Below the pieces are notes generated by a model. That model searched no databases. It worked only from the letters and a program-made list of their open reading frames with translations, and was not told the DNA's origin. From NCBI RefSeq assembly GCF_018918095.1, contig NZ_JAHLPV010000008.1, forward strand, positions 34,004-98,003: DNA of 64,000 nucleotides, written 5' to 3'. Within the stretch, counting starts at the first letter, position 1. Each line of letters starts with the position of its first letter. Origin of the DNA: Acetivibrio sp. MSJd-27 (lineage in GTDB: Bacteria > Bacillota > Clostridia > UMGS1840 > HGM11507). The position numbers and the translations under genes are program-made. This document shows positions 7,794 through 16,375 of this stretch, piece by piece.

Positions 7794-10244
7794 ATGAAAT
7801 TTGCTTTTTCCACAAAAAATGTACCGGCCGAATCTTATATTCAGCTCTGCAATCTGACGGCGGAATACGGCTTCGACGGATTTGAATTATACGATCCGGT
7901 GGAGGAGAAGGATGCCCATGAAGACAGCATTCTTCGTTCTGCAATGAATGCATCCGCAAAGCGCAAGCTGGTGAATCGGCATATCGAGGTAGCCTTCCTA
8001 ACCTGTGCGGAGGAGATTTCGGAAGCGGCGGATCCGGAATTGATAAAGAAATGTGTTGAATTGGCCGTGCGGGCTTCCGCCGGCGGTATTATCCTGTGTT
8101 TCCGGTCAATCCCTGCGGAAAATACGCTGAAGCAGATTCTGGCGCCCGCTGTTGCGGCGGCGGAGGAAAACGGTGTTTTCATTCTTCTGGAAACCTCGGG
8201 AGTGCTGGCTGATACCAAAAAGGTTCTGGAGGTCGTCAGCATTTTTGAATCCGCCAGCATCCATGTCTGCTGGAATATTCGGGAGACTTTCTTCACCGCG
8301 GGAGAAGAAGCGGATACCACCATTCAGAATCTGGGCGCCTATATCAGTTATGTTCGCGTCGGAGACCGTCTGGAGGGGAAAGACGTCCTGCTTGGAGATG
8401 GGGAGCTTCCGGTTGCCGATTTTATGAATGCGCTGAAATCTCTGAATTACGAGGGGTATCTGTGTGTGGATTGGAACGAGGAAATCACTTCTCCGGATAT
8501 CGTGCTGACACATTTTATAAGTTATCTGTCGGGCAAGCTTCCGGCGGCTGAAAAACCGCGGGAAATTTATTATAACCGTTCCCATACCGGCACGTTTCCA
8601 TGGAAACGATATGACGTGGTGGATCTCACCTTCTCCCAGGTTCTGGATGAGATGGTGAGCCGGTATCCAGATCAGTACGCATTTAAATACACAACTTTGG
8701 ATTATACCAGAACCTATGCACAATTCCGAGAGGATGTGGATCAGGCGGCCGCGGCCCTCATTTCTTTGGGCGTGAAGCCGGGGCATCATGTGGCTATCTG
8801 GGCCACAAATATTCCCCAATGGTTTATCACTTTCTGGGCCACTGTCAAGATAGGGGCTGTTCTGGTCACGGTCAACACGGCCTATAAAATTCATGAGGCC
8901 GAATATCTGCTCCGTCAGTCGGACACGCATACTCTGGTCATGATTGAAAACTGTCGGGATTCCGATTACAAGGCGATTGTGGAAGAGCTTTGCCCGGAAC
9001 TGAAAAACATCAATCCCGGCGAGCCGCTTTATGCCAAAAATCTTCCCTTTTTACGCAATGTGATCACCGTTGGGTTTCATATGGACGGCTGTCTGGAATG
9101 GAATGAATTTGCGGAAAGAGAAAATTTGATTCCGCGGGAGGAAGTGCGCCGCAGGGCTGCCTGCGTTCGTCCTGGTGATGTCTGCAACATGCAGTATACC
9201 TCCGGAACGACCGGATTTCCCAAGGGAGTGATGCTGACTCACAGCAATATTATTAATAACGGCAAGATCATCGGGGACCGCATGGATATCTCCACAGCGG
9301 ACCGGATGATGATTCAGGTGCCTATGTTCCACTGTTTTGGAATGGTGCTCTCCATGACGAATTGCATGACACACGGCGCGACGGTGAGCCCAATGCCGTA
9401 TTTTTCACCGAAATCTTCCCTTGCCTGTATCAACGATGAACGGATCACCTGCTTCAACGGTGTTCCGACCATGTTCATCGCAATGTTCAACCATGAGAAT
9501 TTCGCCAAGACGGACTTCTCCTATATGCGCACCGGCATTATGGCAGGCGCCAACTGTCCTCCGGATTTGATGCGCCGTGCCGCCGCCGAGATGAATATGA
9601 CGGAGATTCTCAGCGTATACGGTCAGACCGAGGCTTCCCCGGGCTGTACGATGGGGGAAGTGAACGAGAGTCTGGATCTCCGTGTGGAAACCGTTGGAAG
9701 TGCGTTCCCCGGTGTAGAATGTAAAATCATTGATCCGGAAACCGGAGAGGACTTGCCGGACGGAGAGAACGGAGAGTTTGTCGCCCGCGGTTTTAATATT
9801 ATGAAAGGGTATTATAAAATGCCCAGGGCGACCGAGGAAGCCATTGACGCCGACGGATGGCTGCACAGCGGAGATATCTGCTGCCGTACACCGGAGGGAT
9901 ACTATAAGGTGACCGGACGTCTGAAGGATATGATCATACGGGGCGGTGAGAATCTCTATCCCCGTGAGATTGAGGAGTTCTATCTCACCCATCCCAAAAT
10001 CCGGGATGTACAAGTGGTCGGCGTTCCGGACAGCCGCTATGGAGAGGAGGCCTGCGCCTGGATTATTCTCCATGCCGGGGAAAGTTCCGATGAAAACGAA
10101 ATGCGGGAATACGGAGCCTCCCATATGGCGATGCATAAGGTTCCGCGCTATTTCCTCTTTACCAAGGAGTTCCCTATGAACGCCGCCGGAAAAATTCTGA
10201 AGTACAAAATGAAGGAAGAATCGGTGGGAAAATTGGGTCTTTGA
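7794..10244 (+). CDS. Fusion of xylose-isomerase-like TIM barrel and acyl-CoA synthetase
   Basis: 816 aa from ATG 7794 (GAGGAG ribosome site at 7781). An upstream in-frame start inside the previous gene has no support. Residues about 1-255 resemble sugar phosphate isomerase/epimerase (AP-endonuclease-2 family) barrels, with the GDGELPVADF and GYLCVDW endings. Residues about 270-816 are an AMP-forming acyl-CoA synthetase: TSGTTGFPKG P-loop (about 469), YGQTE, SGDICCRTPEGYYKVTGR, RGGENLYPREIEE and a C-terminal Lys in AAGKILKYK. The reaction would activate a carboxylate to its CoA thioester. The acid is unknown, and the fused barrel suggests it or a precursor is isomerised or bound first. It is co-transcribed with the LeuA-like gene under T-box control. 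Confidence 0.85.
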   Translation: MKFAFSTKNVPAESYIQLCNLTAEYGFDGFELYDPVEEKDAHEDSILRSAMNASAKRKLVNRHIEVAFLTCAEEISEAADPELIKKCVELAVRASAGGIILCFRSIPAENTLKQILAPAVAAAEENGVFILLETSGVLADTKKVLEVVSIFESASIHVCWNIRETFFTAGEEADTTIQNLGAYISYVRVGDRLEGKDVLLGDGELPVADFMNALKSLNYEGYLCVDWNEEITSPDIVLTHFISYLSGKLPAAEKPREIYYNRSHTGTFPWKRYDVVDLTFSQVLDEMVSRYPDQYAFKYTTLDYTRTYAQFREDVDQAAAALISLGVKPGHHVAIWATNIPQWFITFWATVKIGAVLVTVNTAYKIHEAEYLLRQSDTHTLVMIENCRDSDYKAIVEELCPELKNINPGEPLYAKNLPFLRNVITVGFHMDGCLEWNEFAERENLIPREEVRRRAACVRPGDVCNMQYTSGTTGFPKGVMLTHSNIINNGKIIGDRMDISTADRMMIQVPMFHCFGMVLSMTNCMTHGATVSPMPYFSPKSSLACINDERITCFNGVPTMFIAMFNHENFAKTDFSYMRTGIMAGANCPPDLMRRAAAEMNMTEILSVYGQTEASPGCTMGEVNESLDLRVETVGSAFPGVECKIIDPETGEDLPDGENGEFVARGFNIMKGYYKMPRATEEAIDADGWLHSGDICCRTPEGYYKVTGRLKDMIIRGGENLYPREIEEFYLTHPKIRDVQVVGVPDSRYGEEACAWIILHAGESSDENEMREYGASHMAMHKVPRYFLFTKEFPMNAAGKILKYKMKEESVGKLGL

Positions 10245-10249
10245 CGAAT

Positions 10250-10285
10250 AAGCCTGCAGCTCTGAAAGGAGTCTGCAGGCTTTTT
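10250..10285 (+). terminator. Intrinsic terminator of the T-box operon
   Basis: Perfect 10-bp stem AAGCCTGCAG/CTGCAGGCTT followed by a T run. Confidence 0.85.
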
Positions 10286-10320
10286 ATGTATTGGGAAAAT
10301 ATCGTATCCAAAAAAGAAAG

Positions 10321-10349
10321 TTGAAATTCATCCGGTGAAATGTTAGAAT
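10321..10349 (+). promoter_or_regulatory. Sigma-A promoter for the HAD-hflX-yigZ operon
   Basis: TTGAAA (10321-10326), 17-bp spacer, TAGAAT (10344-10349). Confidence 0.6.
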
Positions 10350-10389
10350 AAATCTTGAATGCAATGAAAGAAAGTGATGAGACAAACGG

Positions 10390-11205
10390 ATGAATCAATT
10401 CAAAGGAATTACCATTATCAGCGATATGGACGGCACATTGTTAAACGATAAAAAGAAAATCGGTGCCGAAAACCGGGAGGCGATCTCCTATTTTATCGAA
10501 AACGGCGGAAATTTTTCCATCGCGTCAGGACGGATTTTTTCCCGACTTCAGATGTATCATAAGGTGATACAGGTGACATTGCCCGTCATTACCATGAACG
10601 GGATGATGATTCAGGATTTTTCTACCGGCAGTGTTTTGTACAGCGAACAGCTGGATCCGAGTGCGAAGGAATACACGAGGGCTATTTTTGAGAAATATCC
10701 TCATTTGGGACTGGAGATTTACACGGACGATACCGTTCATTTCATCCATCGGAACCGCCATATTGACAAGCATATCTCAGACGAGGGATTCCATCTGGAT
10801 ATTTGTACTCTGGATGAAGTGAACGGCGAGTGGAGAAAGGTGTTGTTCGGCTGTGACGAGAACCTTCTTGAGACGATTGAACGAGAGTTTGCCTATATGA
10901 AAGAAAAGGTTCACTTCACGAAAAGCGACGCGCATTTTTATGAGATTCTTGCCAAGGGTGCCAATAAGGGAAGCGCCCTTTGGAATCTGATCGAGCAGAC
11001 GGGAATCGATCCGTCTCGGGTGATTGCAGTGGGGGACAATATCAATGACCTGGAGTTTATCGAGGCGGCTGGCGCCGGGATTGCGGTGGGCAATGCCTGT
11101 GAGGAAGTGAAAGCACACAGCCGGTTTGTACTCAGCCAAAACAATAATCAGGCGCCGATGAGAGAGCTTATCGGCAAGCTGGAAAACGGAGAAATTGTGA
11201 TATGA
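10390..11205 (+). CDS. Cof-type HAD-superfamily phosphatase
   Basis: 271 aa. The HAD motifs are clear: DMDGTLLND near the N terminus (nucleophile Asp and acid/base Asp), the SGR motif, a catalytic Lys in the C-terminal third (GANKGSAL) and GDNINDLEF. The cap between motifs is of the Cof (C2) type. Such proteins dephosphorylate sugar phosphates, FMN or similar small metabolites in the cytosol; the substrate cannot be read from sequence. The stop overlaps the hflX start by 4 bases (ATGA), showing translational coupling. Confidence 0.9.
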   Translation: MNQFKGITIISDMDGTLLNDKKKIGAENREAISYFIENGGNFSIASGRIFSRLQMYHKVIQVTLPVITMNGMMIQDFSTGSVLYSEQLDPSAKEYTRAIFEKYPHLGLEIYTDDTVHFIHRNRHIDKHISDEGFHLDICTLDEVNGEWRKVLFGCDENLLETIEREFAYMKEKVHFTKSDAHFYEILAKGANKGSALWNLIEQTGIDPSRVIAVGDNINDLEFIEAAGAGIAVGNACEEVKAHSRFVLSQNNNQAPMRELIGKLENGEIVI

Positions 11206-12467
11206 CAGAAGGAATCAACGAGAAGATCAAAGAAGTTGCGGTCATTGCCGGTGCGTCCCTGGGAAAGGGGACGCTGGATGACACGGATGAATATTCCTTA
11301 AAGGAACTGTGCGAGCTTGCCAAGACAGCGGGCGCTGAGGTGGCGGGTGTGATGATGCAGAATGTGAAGGCCTATGATCCGCGCACCTACATCGGCAGCG
11401 GAAAAGTGCAGGAACTCAGAGAATTTATAGAGAACAACGGCGTGACGGTTGCCGTCTTTGACGATGAGCTGTCCGGCTCTGTCACCAGAAATCTGGAGAG
11501 CGAGCTGGGGGTCAAGGTCATTGACCGCAGCCGCTTGATTTTAGACATTTTTGCGGGGCGCGCCACTTCCCGGGAGGGGAAATGCCAGGTGGAGCTGGCT
11601 CAGCTTCGTTATCTGCTGCCCCGGCTGTCCGGCATCGGATCCGATCTGTCCCGTCTGGGCGGCGGAATCGGCACAAGAGGCCCCGGGGAGACCAAACTGG
11701 AAAGCGACCGCCGTCATGTGCGCCGCCGGATTGAGCACTTGCAGACGGAACTTAAGGAGATTGAAAAACACCGGAAAAATATCCGCAAAAAGCGGAGGAA
11801 GGAAGAGATCCCGGTGGTTGCGCTGGTAGGCTATACCAACGCGGGAAAATCCTCTCTGATGAACGCTCTTACGGAGGCGGACACCTATGTGGAAAACCAG
11901 CTGTTTGCCACACTGGATCCCCTGATGCGCAGAATGCAGGTCAGCGACACGCTGGAGATTGTGCTGAGCGATACGGTTGGTTTTATCCGCAAGCTTCCCC
12001 ATCATCTGGTGGAGGCTTTCAAGTCCACCTTGGAGGAAACGCTGTATGCAGACCTGATCCTGCATGTGGTGGATGGGGCCGGCACGGAAATCGAAAGCCA
12101 GATGAAGGTTGTAAACCAGATCTTAAACGATCTGGGGGCACAGGATAAACCGATGATCACCGTATTTAACAAATGTGATATTGCTTCGGCACCGCTTGTC
12201 CGCTGTGAGGGAGATACGATCAGTGTCAGTGCCAAGACGGGAGAGAATCTCCCTCTTCTTCTGGATAAAATCGATCAGAAACTGAGCGGGAGCAAAGTTC
12301 TGGTATCCCTCCTGATTCCATACAGTGAAGGGAAGCTTCTAGGCTTTTTGTATCAGAACGGTACCGTGATGAGCGAGGAAAATGTTGCCGAGGGAACAAA
12401 AATCCGTGTTGTGCTGGAGGAGGAACACCTTCACCGGGTACGGGAATTTATGGAGCAGGCGCTATGA
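11202..12467 (+). CDS. hflX: Ribosome-associated GTPase HflX
   Basis: 421 aa, full family length. It has an HflX N-terminal domain (about 1-110, including GSGKVQEL), a helical linker with the GIGTRGPGE signature and basic coil, then a G domain: GYTNAGKS P-loop (about 208), DTVGF, NKCD and SAKTG. HflX binds the 50S subunit and splits stalled or hibernating ribosomes under stress. It overlaps both neighbours by 4 bases in a tight three-gene operon. Confidence 0.95.
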   Translation: MTEGINEKIKEVAVIAGASLGKGTLDDTDEYSLKELCELAKTAGAEVAGVMMQNVKAYDPRTYIGSGKVQELREFIENNGVTVAVFDDELSGSVTRNLESELGVKVIDRSRLILDIFAGRATSREGKCQVELAQLRYLLPRLSGIGSDLSRLGGGIGTRGPGETKLESDRRHVRRRIEHLQTELKEIEKHRKNIRKKRRKEEIPVVALVGYTNAGKSSLMNALTEADTYVENQLFATLDPLMRRMQVSDTLEIVLSDTVGFIRKLPHHLVEAFKSTLEETLYADLILHVVDGAGTEIESQMKVVNQILNDLGAQDKPMITVFNKCDIASAPLVRCEGDTISVSAKTGENLPLLLDKIDQKLSGSKVLVSLLIPYSEGKLLGFLYQNGTVMSEENVAEGTKIRVVLEEEHLHRVREFMEQAL

Positions 12468-13087
12468 ATGGATATTATACAGCCGCAAAGCAGGCGGAAG
12501 CCGAGATTGTGGAGAAAAAATCCCGCTTCATCGGTTATATCAAGCCGGTGAGTACGGAAGCGGAAGCATTGGAATTTTTGAATCAGATTCGGAAAAAGCA
12601 TTGGGACGCCACCCACAATGTCTATGCCTATGTCATACGGGAGAACAGCGTCAGCCGTTTTTCCGATGACGGGGAACCTGCCAAAACCGCGGGGGCCCCT
12701 GTTCTGGATGTCATTCAGAAGGAAGGGCTGACCGATGTCATCGTCGTGGTCACCCGATATTTCGGGGGTACCCTTCTAGGGACAGGCGGACTTGTCAAGG
12801 CATACTCCAAGTCTGCCAAAGCCGCCATGGACGCGGCGGGAAAGGCGAAACGGATCCTATGTACGGCATTTTTTTTGGGTATGTCCTATCCGATGTGGAA
12901 TAAGCTTGAAAAGGAGCTTGATGGCTGTGTTGTGCGGGATATTCAGTATTCCGACGAGGTGAACGTAAGCCTTCTCACGCCGTCGGAGGAATATGAAGCT
13001 CTCTGCCGGCGGCTGACAGATCTGTCTGCCGGAGAGGTGGAGCCGGTGACTGCCGGGGAAGAATTTGCTGCTTTTCCGGAGAGATAG
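12464..13087 (+). CDS. YigZ/IMPACT (UPF0029) family protein
   Basis: 207 aa. The family core is intact (FSDDGEPAKTAGAP and TRYFGGTLLGTGGLVKAYSKSAK), with an N-terminal EKKSRFIGYIKPV segment and a C-terminal RNA-binding-like ferredoxin domain. Bacterial members are linked to translation regulation by analogy with eukaryotic IMPACT, but the role is not settled. Starts by ATGA overlap with hflX. Confidence 0.9.
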   Translation: MNGYYTAAKQAEAEIVEKKSRFIGYIKPVSTEAEALEFLNQIRKKHWDATHNVYAYVIRENSVSRFSDDGEPAKTAGAPVLDVIQKEGLTDVIVVVTRYFGGTLLGTGGLVKAYSKSAKAAMDAAGKAKRILCTAFFLGMSYPMWNKLEKELDGCVVRDIQYSDEVNVSLLTPSEEYEALCRRLTDLSAGEVEPVTAGEEFAAFPER

Positions 13088-13128
13088 GCTTTTGAATGCA
13101 TGAAACAAAAATATAAATTGAAATAATA

Positions 13129-13167
13129 AAGCAACGTCAAAGATTTCTTTGGCGTTGCTTGTTTTTT
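13129..13167 (+). terminator. Intrinsic terminator after the hflX operon
   Basis: A 14-bp stem AAGCAACGTCAAAG/CTTTGGCGTTGCTT (one G-T pair) with TTT loop, then a T run. Confidence 0.85.
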
Positions 13168-13683
13168 CAACCGGAGAGATTCGAAAAGGCTGAAATTATC
13201 TTGCAGGTGAAATTCCTTTGAAAAATTCAGAGTAATCAACTCCGAAAACTTTTTGCAGACCGACTAAATTATTTGCAAAAAGATTACCTATCAGTGAGTA
13301 GAAATATTAAAATATTTTTAAAATTTAGATTTTGCTTATAGGTGTAAGCCAAATAATTTTGAATTTATGGTATAATGATAATGCATAAGTAGGGGGTGTA
13401 TATCTAAATTAGCTGTTCAATTAAGCAGTAATTCAATGAGGTCTGAATGTCCAAAGGAGTTAAGCGTTTTTAGTTAACTGTTATAAGATTTTTTCGCCGA
13501 GATATCCTCCACAGACAATGGATTTGTAGGGAAGGGGCTTGCCCCTTCCGAAAGCAATCTGAAGGTTTCCTATATGCAGTTAACAGTCATGAATGTTACT
13601 TGAAGAGAAAATTTTGCACTTTGTACAGTGCACTATACTCTAATGATGCCAGACGGGGAATCAGCCGATTGGAATCCGACCTC
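13168..13683. other. Gene-poor stretch with a promoter and a REP-like hairpin
   Basis: AT-rich start, an extended -10 promoter at 13368-13376, two GTTAAC-centred motifs (about 13475 and 13580) and a GC hairpin GGAAGGGGCTTGCCCCTTCC (13531-13550). A frame ending at a TAA at 13687 reads ...RRGISRLESDLK; I cannot assign it, but it occupies the same place as the RHH gene does in the related 29-kb locus. No complete gene seen. Confidence 0.5.
13368..13376 (+). promoter_or_regulatory. Extended -10 promoter
   Basis: TGGTATAAT without a clear -35 box; it would transcribe the leader of the 13847 gene. The same ATTTTTATGG/TTTATGG-TATAAT form occurs at 36887. Confidence 0.45.
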
Positions 13684-13818
13684 AAATAAAAACAGGAGAA
13701 GCAACGCCCCGACAAGCCGTTTGCTCCTCCCTCCATCGCAACCAACTGTCTTATAGACAAGGCTGCACAAATATTATACACTGTGTATCCTTTTCTTTCA
13801 AGCGGTTGGTACAAATTT
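13684..13818 (+). ncRNA. Structured leader element shared with the 29.1-kb locus, copy A
   Basis: Aligns over about 130 bases with the minus-strand sequence at about 29109-29238. Conserved blocks are AGGAGAAGCA, TGCTCCTCCC, AAATATT-TAC and TTCTTTCAAGC-GTT-GT. The first pair of blocks forms a hairpin. A second hairpin is conserved in position but not in sequence (TGTCT/AGACA here, CTGCT/AGCAG there). It precedes homologous small proteins in both places. Confidence 0.55.
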
Positions 13819-13846
13819 ATGCGTATCACGCGGAAAGGAACCAAAA

Positions 13847-14113
13847 ATGGATATCAAACAAGCATTGTATGAATGGATTGACGAGCTCTTTGAGCAGGCG
13901 AGAAGCAGCTTTGGACAGACAGAGCTGCACGCCGCGGTCAGAATGCCTTTGGATGAACTAGTGCTTCCCATACTCGGAGAGGTGGAACAGGCTGTCATAC
14001 AAAAGTATCTGGCCGCCTGGCAGAGTTATTATTTTGCGGAAGAAAAATTTCTGTTTCAGCAGGGAGTGAAGCACGGGATCACGTTGATAAAAGGGCTGGA
14101 ATCTATTTCTTAA
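13847..14113 (+). CDS. Small helical protein, paralogue of the 28807-29079 gene
   Basis: 88 aa, AAAGGAA ribosome site, no signal peptide. It is predicted all-helical and acidic. The start M-D-I-K-Q-A-L and the end AEEKFLFQQGVKHGIT align with MYVKEEL and AENRFQRWLYEKGIT of the 90-aa protein encoded at 28807-29079, so the two are one family. It may belong to a family of uncharacterised small clostridial proteins (DUF6809-like); I am not sure of the number. The shared leader suggests common regulation. Confidence 0.7.
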   Translation: MDIKQALYEWIDELFEQARSSFGQTELHAAVRMPLDELVLPILGEVEQAVIQKYLAAWQSYYFAEEKFLFQQGVKHGITLIKGLESIS

Positions 14114-14137
14114 AGACCGCTGCCGTAAAATAGAGTG

Positions 14138-14179
14138 AAAAGGGTGTGCCGCAATGTTATTTTTTATTGCGGCACACCC
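14138..14179 (-). terminator. Terminator of the minus-strand deacetylase
   Basis: Perfect 14-bp stem GGGTGTGCCGCAAT/ATTGCGGCACACCC, with TTTT following on the minus strand. Confidence 0.75.
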
Positions 14180-14217
14180 ATGTTGAAAGCTTCTTTCGGA
14201 GAGCATTTTTGAGAATA

Positions 14218-15591
14218 TTAAGGAATATTTTTCAGAAACCCTGAAACCGGCACCAATTCCTCGATCATCCGGATTTCATATCCCTGATTCATCAGATGCT
14301 GCATGACTTTTGGCAGATATTCTACAGTCAGTTTTTTATCGTGCATCAGAATCAAGGCGGTATTATGGCGGTTGATCTGCGGTATGATAGAATTTAATAC
14401 TTGGGCGGCGGTTGTCCCCGCTTTCAGCGAATCCTGGGAATCAATATTCCAGTCATATATTTTATATCCCGCATGAAACAGCTTTTGATACTGCGGCATT
14501 GTCAAAGTACCTGCGCTTCCATAGGGAGTACGGATGATGGAGGTGCGCTGTCCGGTGATTTTTTCTAATACCGCGTTGGCCTGTTCCATCTCATTCAGAG
14601 GTCCGCTGTCCCCGCCGTAAAATTTCTTGTACTCGTGGGTGTAGCCGTGGAGGGCAGGGGTGTGTCCCCGCGCAACCAGTTCTTTTACAAGCTCAGGATT
14701 CCTGTCCATATTGGGTCCGAGCATGAAGAAGGTTCCGCGGGCGCCGTAGCTTTCCAGAATATCCATAATTTTTTTTGTGTAGATGGAAGGACCGTCGTCA
14801 AAGGTTAAATAAGCAATTTTTTTTCCTCCTGTCTCCGGGAGATTACGGACAACAATATCCGCTGTTTGTGTCAGTGTGCTGTATCCGTTCTCTATTTTAG
14901 CGGTTACCGAATAGGCTCCTTCCGGAAATGCCCAGGCAGGAACGCCGTCGCGAAGGGGAAGAATCTCATAATAAGGGCTGCCATCTTTGGACCAGGTAAC
15001 CTTTAAATCTTCGTTGACCGGGTATTCCAGCTTTAGCTTGTCGGAGAGTTTTTCTCCCTCTTTCAGATAGAGCTTTGTTTTATCAAATTTGAACGCAATC
15101 TCTTTTTCCGATTCAGCTATCTTCCAAGACGCAGGATTTGCAAAGTTAATATGAAAAGAATTGCTCTTTTTATCATAAGAATAATTCACGCCAAAATAGT
15201 CCAGAATAGGATTGAGCGGGAAAACAACCGGGTTCTGCAGATTCAAATTTTCCGTTTTATCCCCATAGTGGATGGTATTATTGCGGAAATCAATTTTGAC
15301 AGACTGTGTCTGCGTCGACAGAGCGAGAATATCCTCTTCATGCCGAATCCGCATATCGCCGTCAAAGGAAAAAAGTTCGGCCAGCTGTTCTTCCGACATG
15401 GACAATATTTTTTTCTGAAGCGCGGGCGCCTGCTGGCTGTATTCTTTTAATACGCCGTTTATGTAGATGTCCGGATAGGAATGATTATCCGGTGCGGCGA
15501 TTGTAAGCGGGATGATATAGGCGAGGGAAAACAGAAGCAGAAAAACACCGATCACCTCAAGCCTTTTTTTCCAATTTCCATTGCGTTTCAT
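14218..15591 (-). CDS. Membrane-anchored polysaccharide deacetylase
   Basis: 457 aa from ATG 15591, spaced 11 bases from AAGGAGGAG; an upstream TTG (15600) is too close to it. A single N-terminal membrane helix (about 13-33) leads to an extracytoplasmic region that includes a copper amine oxidase N-terminal-like stretch (VVFPLNPILDYFGVNYSYD). The C-terminal NodB/CE4 domain has TFDDGPSIYTKK (the Asp pair) and HGYTHEYKK (metal His). It probably deacetylates peptidoglycan or a wall glycan from outside the membrane. It is a stand-alone gene with its own terminator and a TATAAT-containing AT-rich upstream region, and is distinct from the SLH deacetylase at 1026. Confidence 0.9.
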   Translation of the reverse strand: MKRNGNWKKRLEVIGVFLLLFSLAYIIPLTIAAPDNHSYPDIYINGVLKEYSQQAPALQKKILSMSEEQLAELFSFDGDMRIRHEEDILALSTQTQSVKIDFRNNTIHYGDKTENLNLQNPVVFPLNPILDYFGVNYSYDKKSNSFHINFANPASWKIAESEKEIAFKFDKTKLYLKEGEKLSDKLKLEYPVNEDLKVTWSKDGSPYYEILPLRDGVPAWAFPEGAYSVTAKIENGYSTLTQTADIVVRNLPETGGKKIAYLTFDDGPSIYTKKIMDILESYGARGTFFMLGPNMDRNPELVKELVARGHTPALHGYTHEYKKFYGGDSGPLNEMEQANAVLEKITGQRTSIIRTPYGSAGTLTMPQYQKLFHAGYKIYDWNIDSQDSLKAGTTAAQVLNSIIPQINRHNTALILMHDKKLTVEYLPKVMQHLMNQGYEIRMIEELVPVSGFLKNIP

Positions 15592-15763
15592 GTTCAACAA
15601 CTCCTCCTTAAACCATTATAATATAAATGCGTAAAAAATGCATTAATTATAGCAAAAAAAATATTTCCAAAAGAACATTGTCTCAGTTTGTTGTTATTTC
15701 ATAATGTTTTTTCATACTGTAAAAATTTTCTTTCAAATCTTAGGATTTTTTTTTGCAAATCAG

Positions 15764-15792
15764 TTGAATTAAAGTGGAAAATGTATTATAAT
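15764..15792 (+). promoter_or_regulatory. Sigma-A promoter of SRP RNA
   Basis: TTGAAT (15764-15769), 17-bp spacer, TATAAT (15787-15792). Confidence 0.75.
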
Positions 15793-15844
15793 TAAAATCC
15801 AATGCAATAAATTTGATATCGATCCGCGAAAGCGGTTGATATAC

Positions 15845-16119
15845 CATCCGCACTAACCGGGGAGTTAGCGGTGCCCTGTACCTGCAATCCGCTATAGCAG
15901 GGGTGAATGCTTCCGCGCGGCTGTCGTTCTGTATAGCTGGTGTTTGTAAGTGGTGATGAGATTTTGGTCCTGTGCAACGTTTGGCTGTGAACCTCGTCAG
16001 GTCGGGAACGAAGCAGCGATAAGCAGTTTTTTGCGTGTGCCGCGGGGTTGCTGAAGTTGAGCTAACTGCAAAAGTGCCGTGTATAGACGGCTGTCAATCG
16101 GAAGCTGTGCGGTTTTTTT
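15845..16119 (+). ncRNA. ffs: Signal recognition particle RNA, large Bacillus type
   Basis: About 270 nt. The 5' and 3' ends pair (CCGCAC at 15848 with GTGCGG at 16107), followed by a T run that ends transcription. Recognisable blocks are the Alu-domain GGGGAGTTAGCGGTGCCCTGT and CCTGCAATCCGCT regions, the helix 8 tetraloop/Ffh-binding GGTCGGGAACGAAGCAGC, GTGCCGCGGGGTTGCT and GAGCTAACTGC. It scaffolds Ffh and, in this large form, an Alu domain for translation arrest. A precursor hairpin ATATC...CCGC-GAAA-GCGG...GATAT (15817-15842) precedes it. Lying just ahead of dnaX matches Bacillus gene order. Confidence 0.95.
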
Positions 16120-16246
16120 ATAATCTAGGAATTTACGGCAAAATAGGTTAAAATTTATTTTGGGCAAAACAACATAACAGGAAGCCGTAATTTATTAGAT
16201 TTCAAAAAGTTTAGGAATGGTTTTATAGATAGTTTGTCCGCAAATG

Positions 16247-16270
16247 GACCAATTTTTATTGGTCTTTTTT
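16247..16270 (+). terminator. Intrinsic terminator between SRP RNA and dnaX
   Basis: GACCAAT/ATTGGTC stem with TTTT loop, then six T. A longer TTACGGC/GCCGTAA pairing (about 16131-16190) lies between it and the SRP RNA end. Confidence 0.7.
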
Positions 16271-16375
16271 CACTTAAATTCCTAATTATTAGATGTGTTG
16301 GAGAAAGAAAAAGTTATCCGATTTGTATAGAAAATGAAAGATAAATTTGAAATTTTGAAAAGATGGTGATGGAAC

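Noticed and set aside
13596..13844. 82-aa minus-strand frame
   Set aside because: Antisense to the structured leader; no ribosome site or family likeness.
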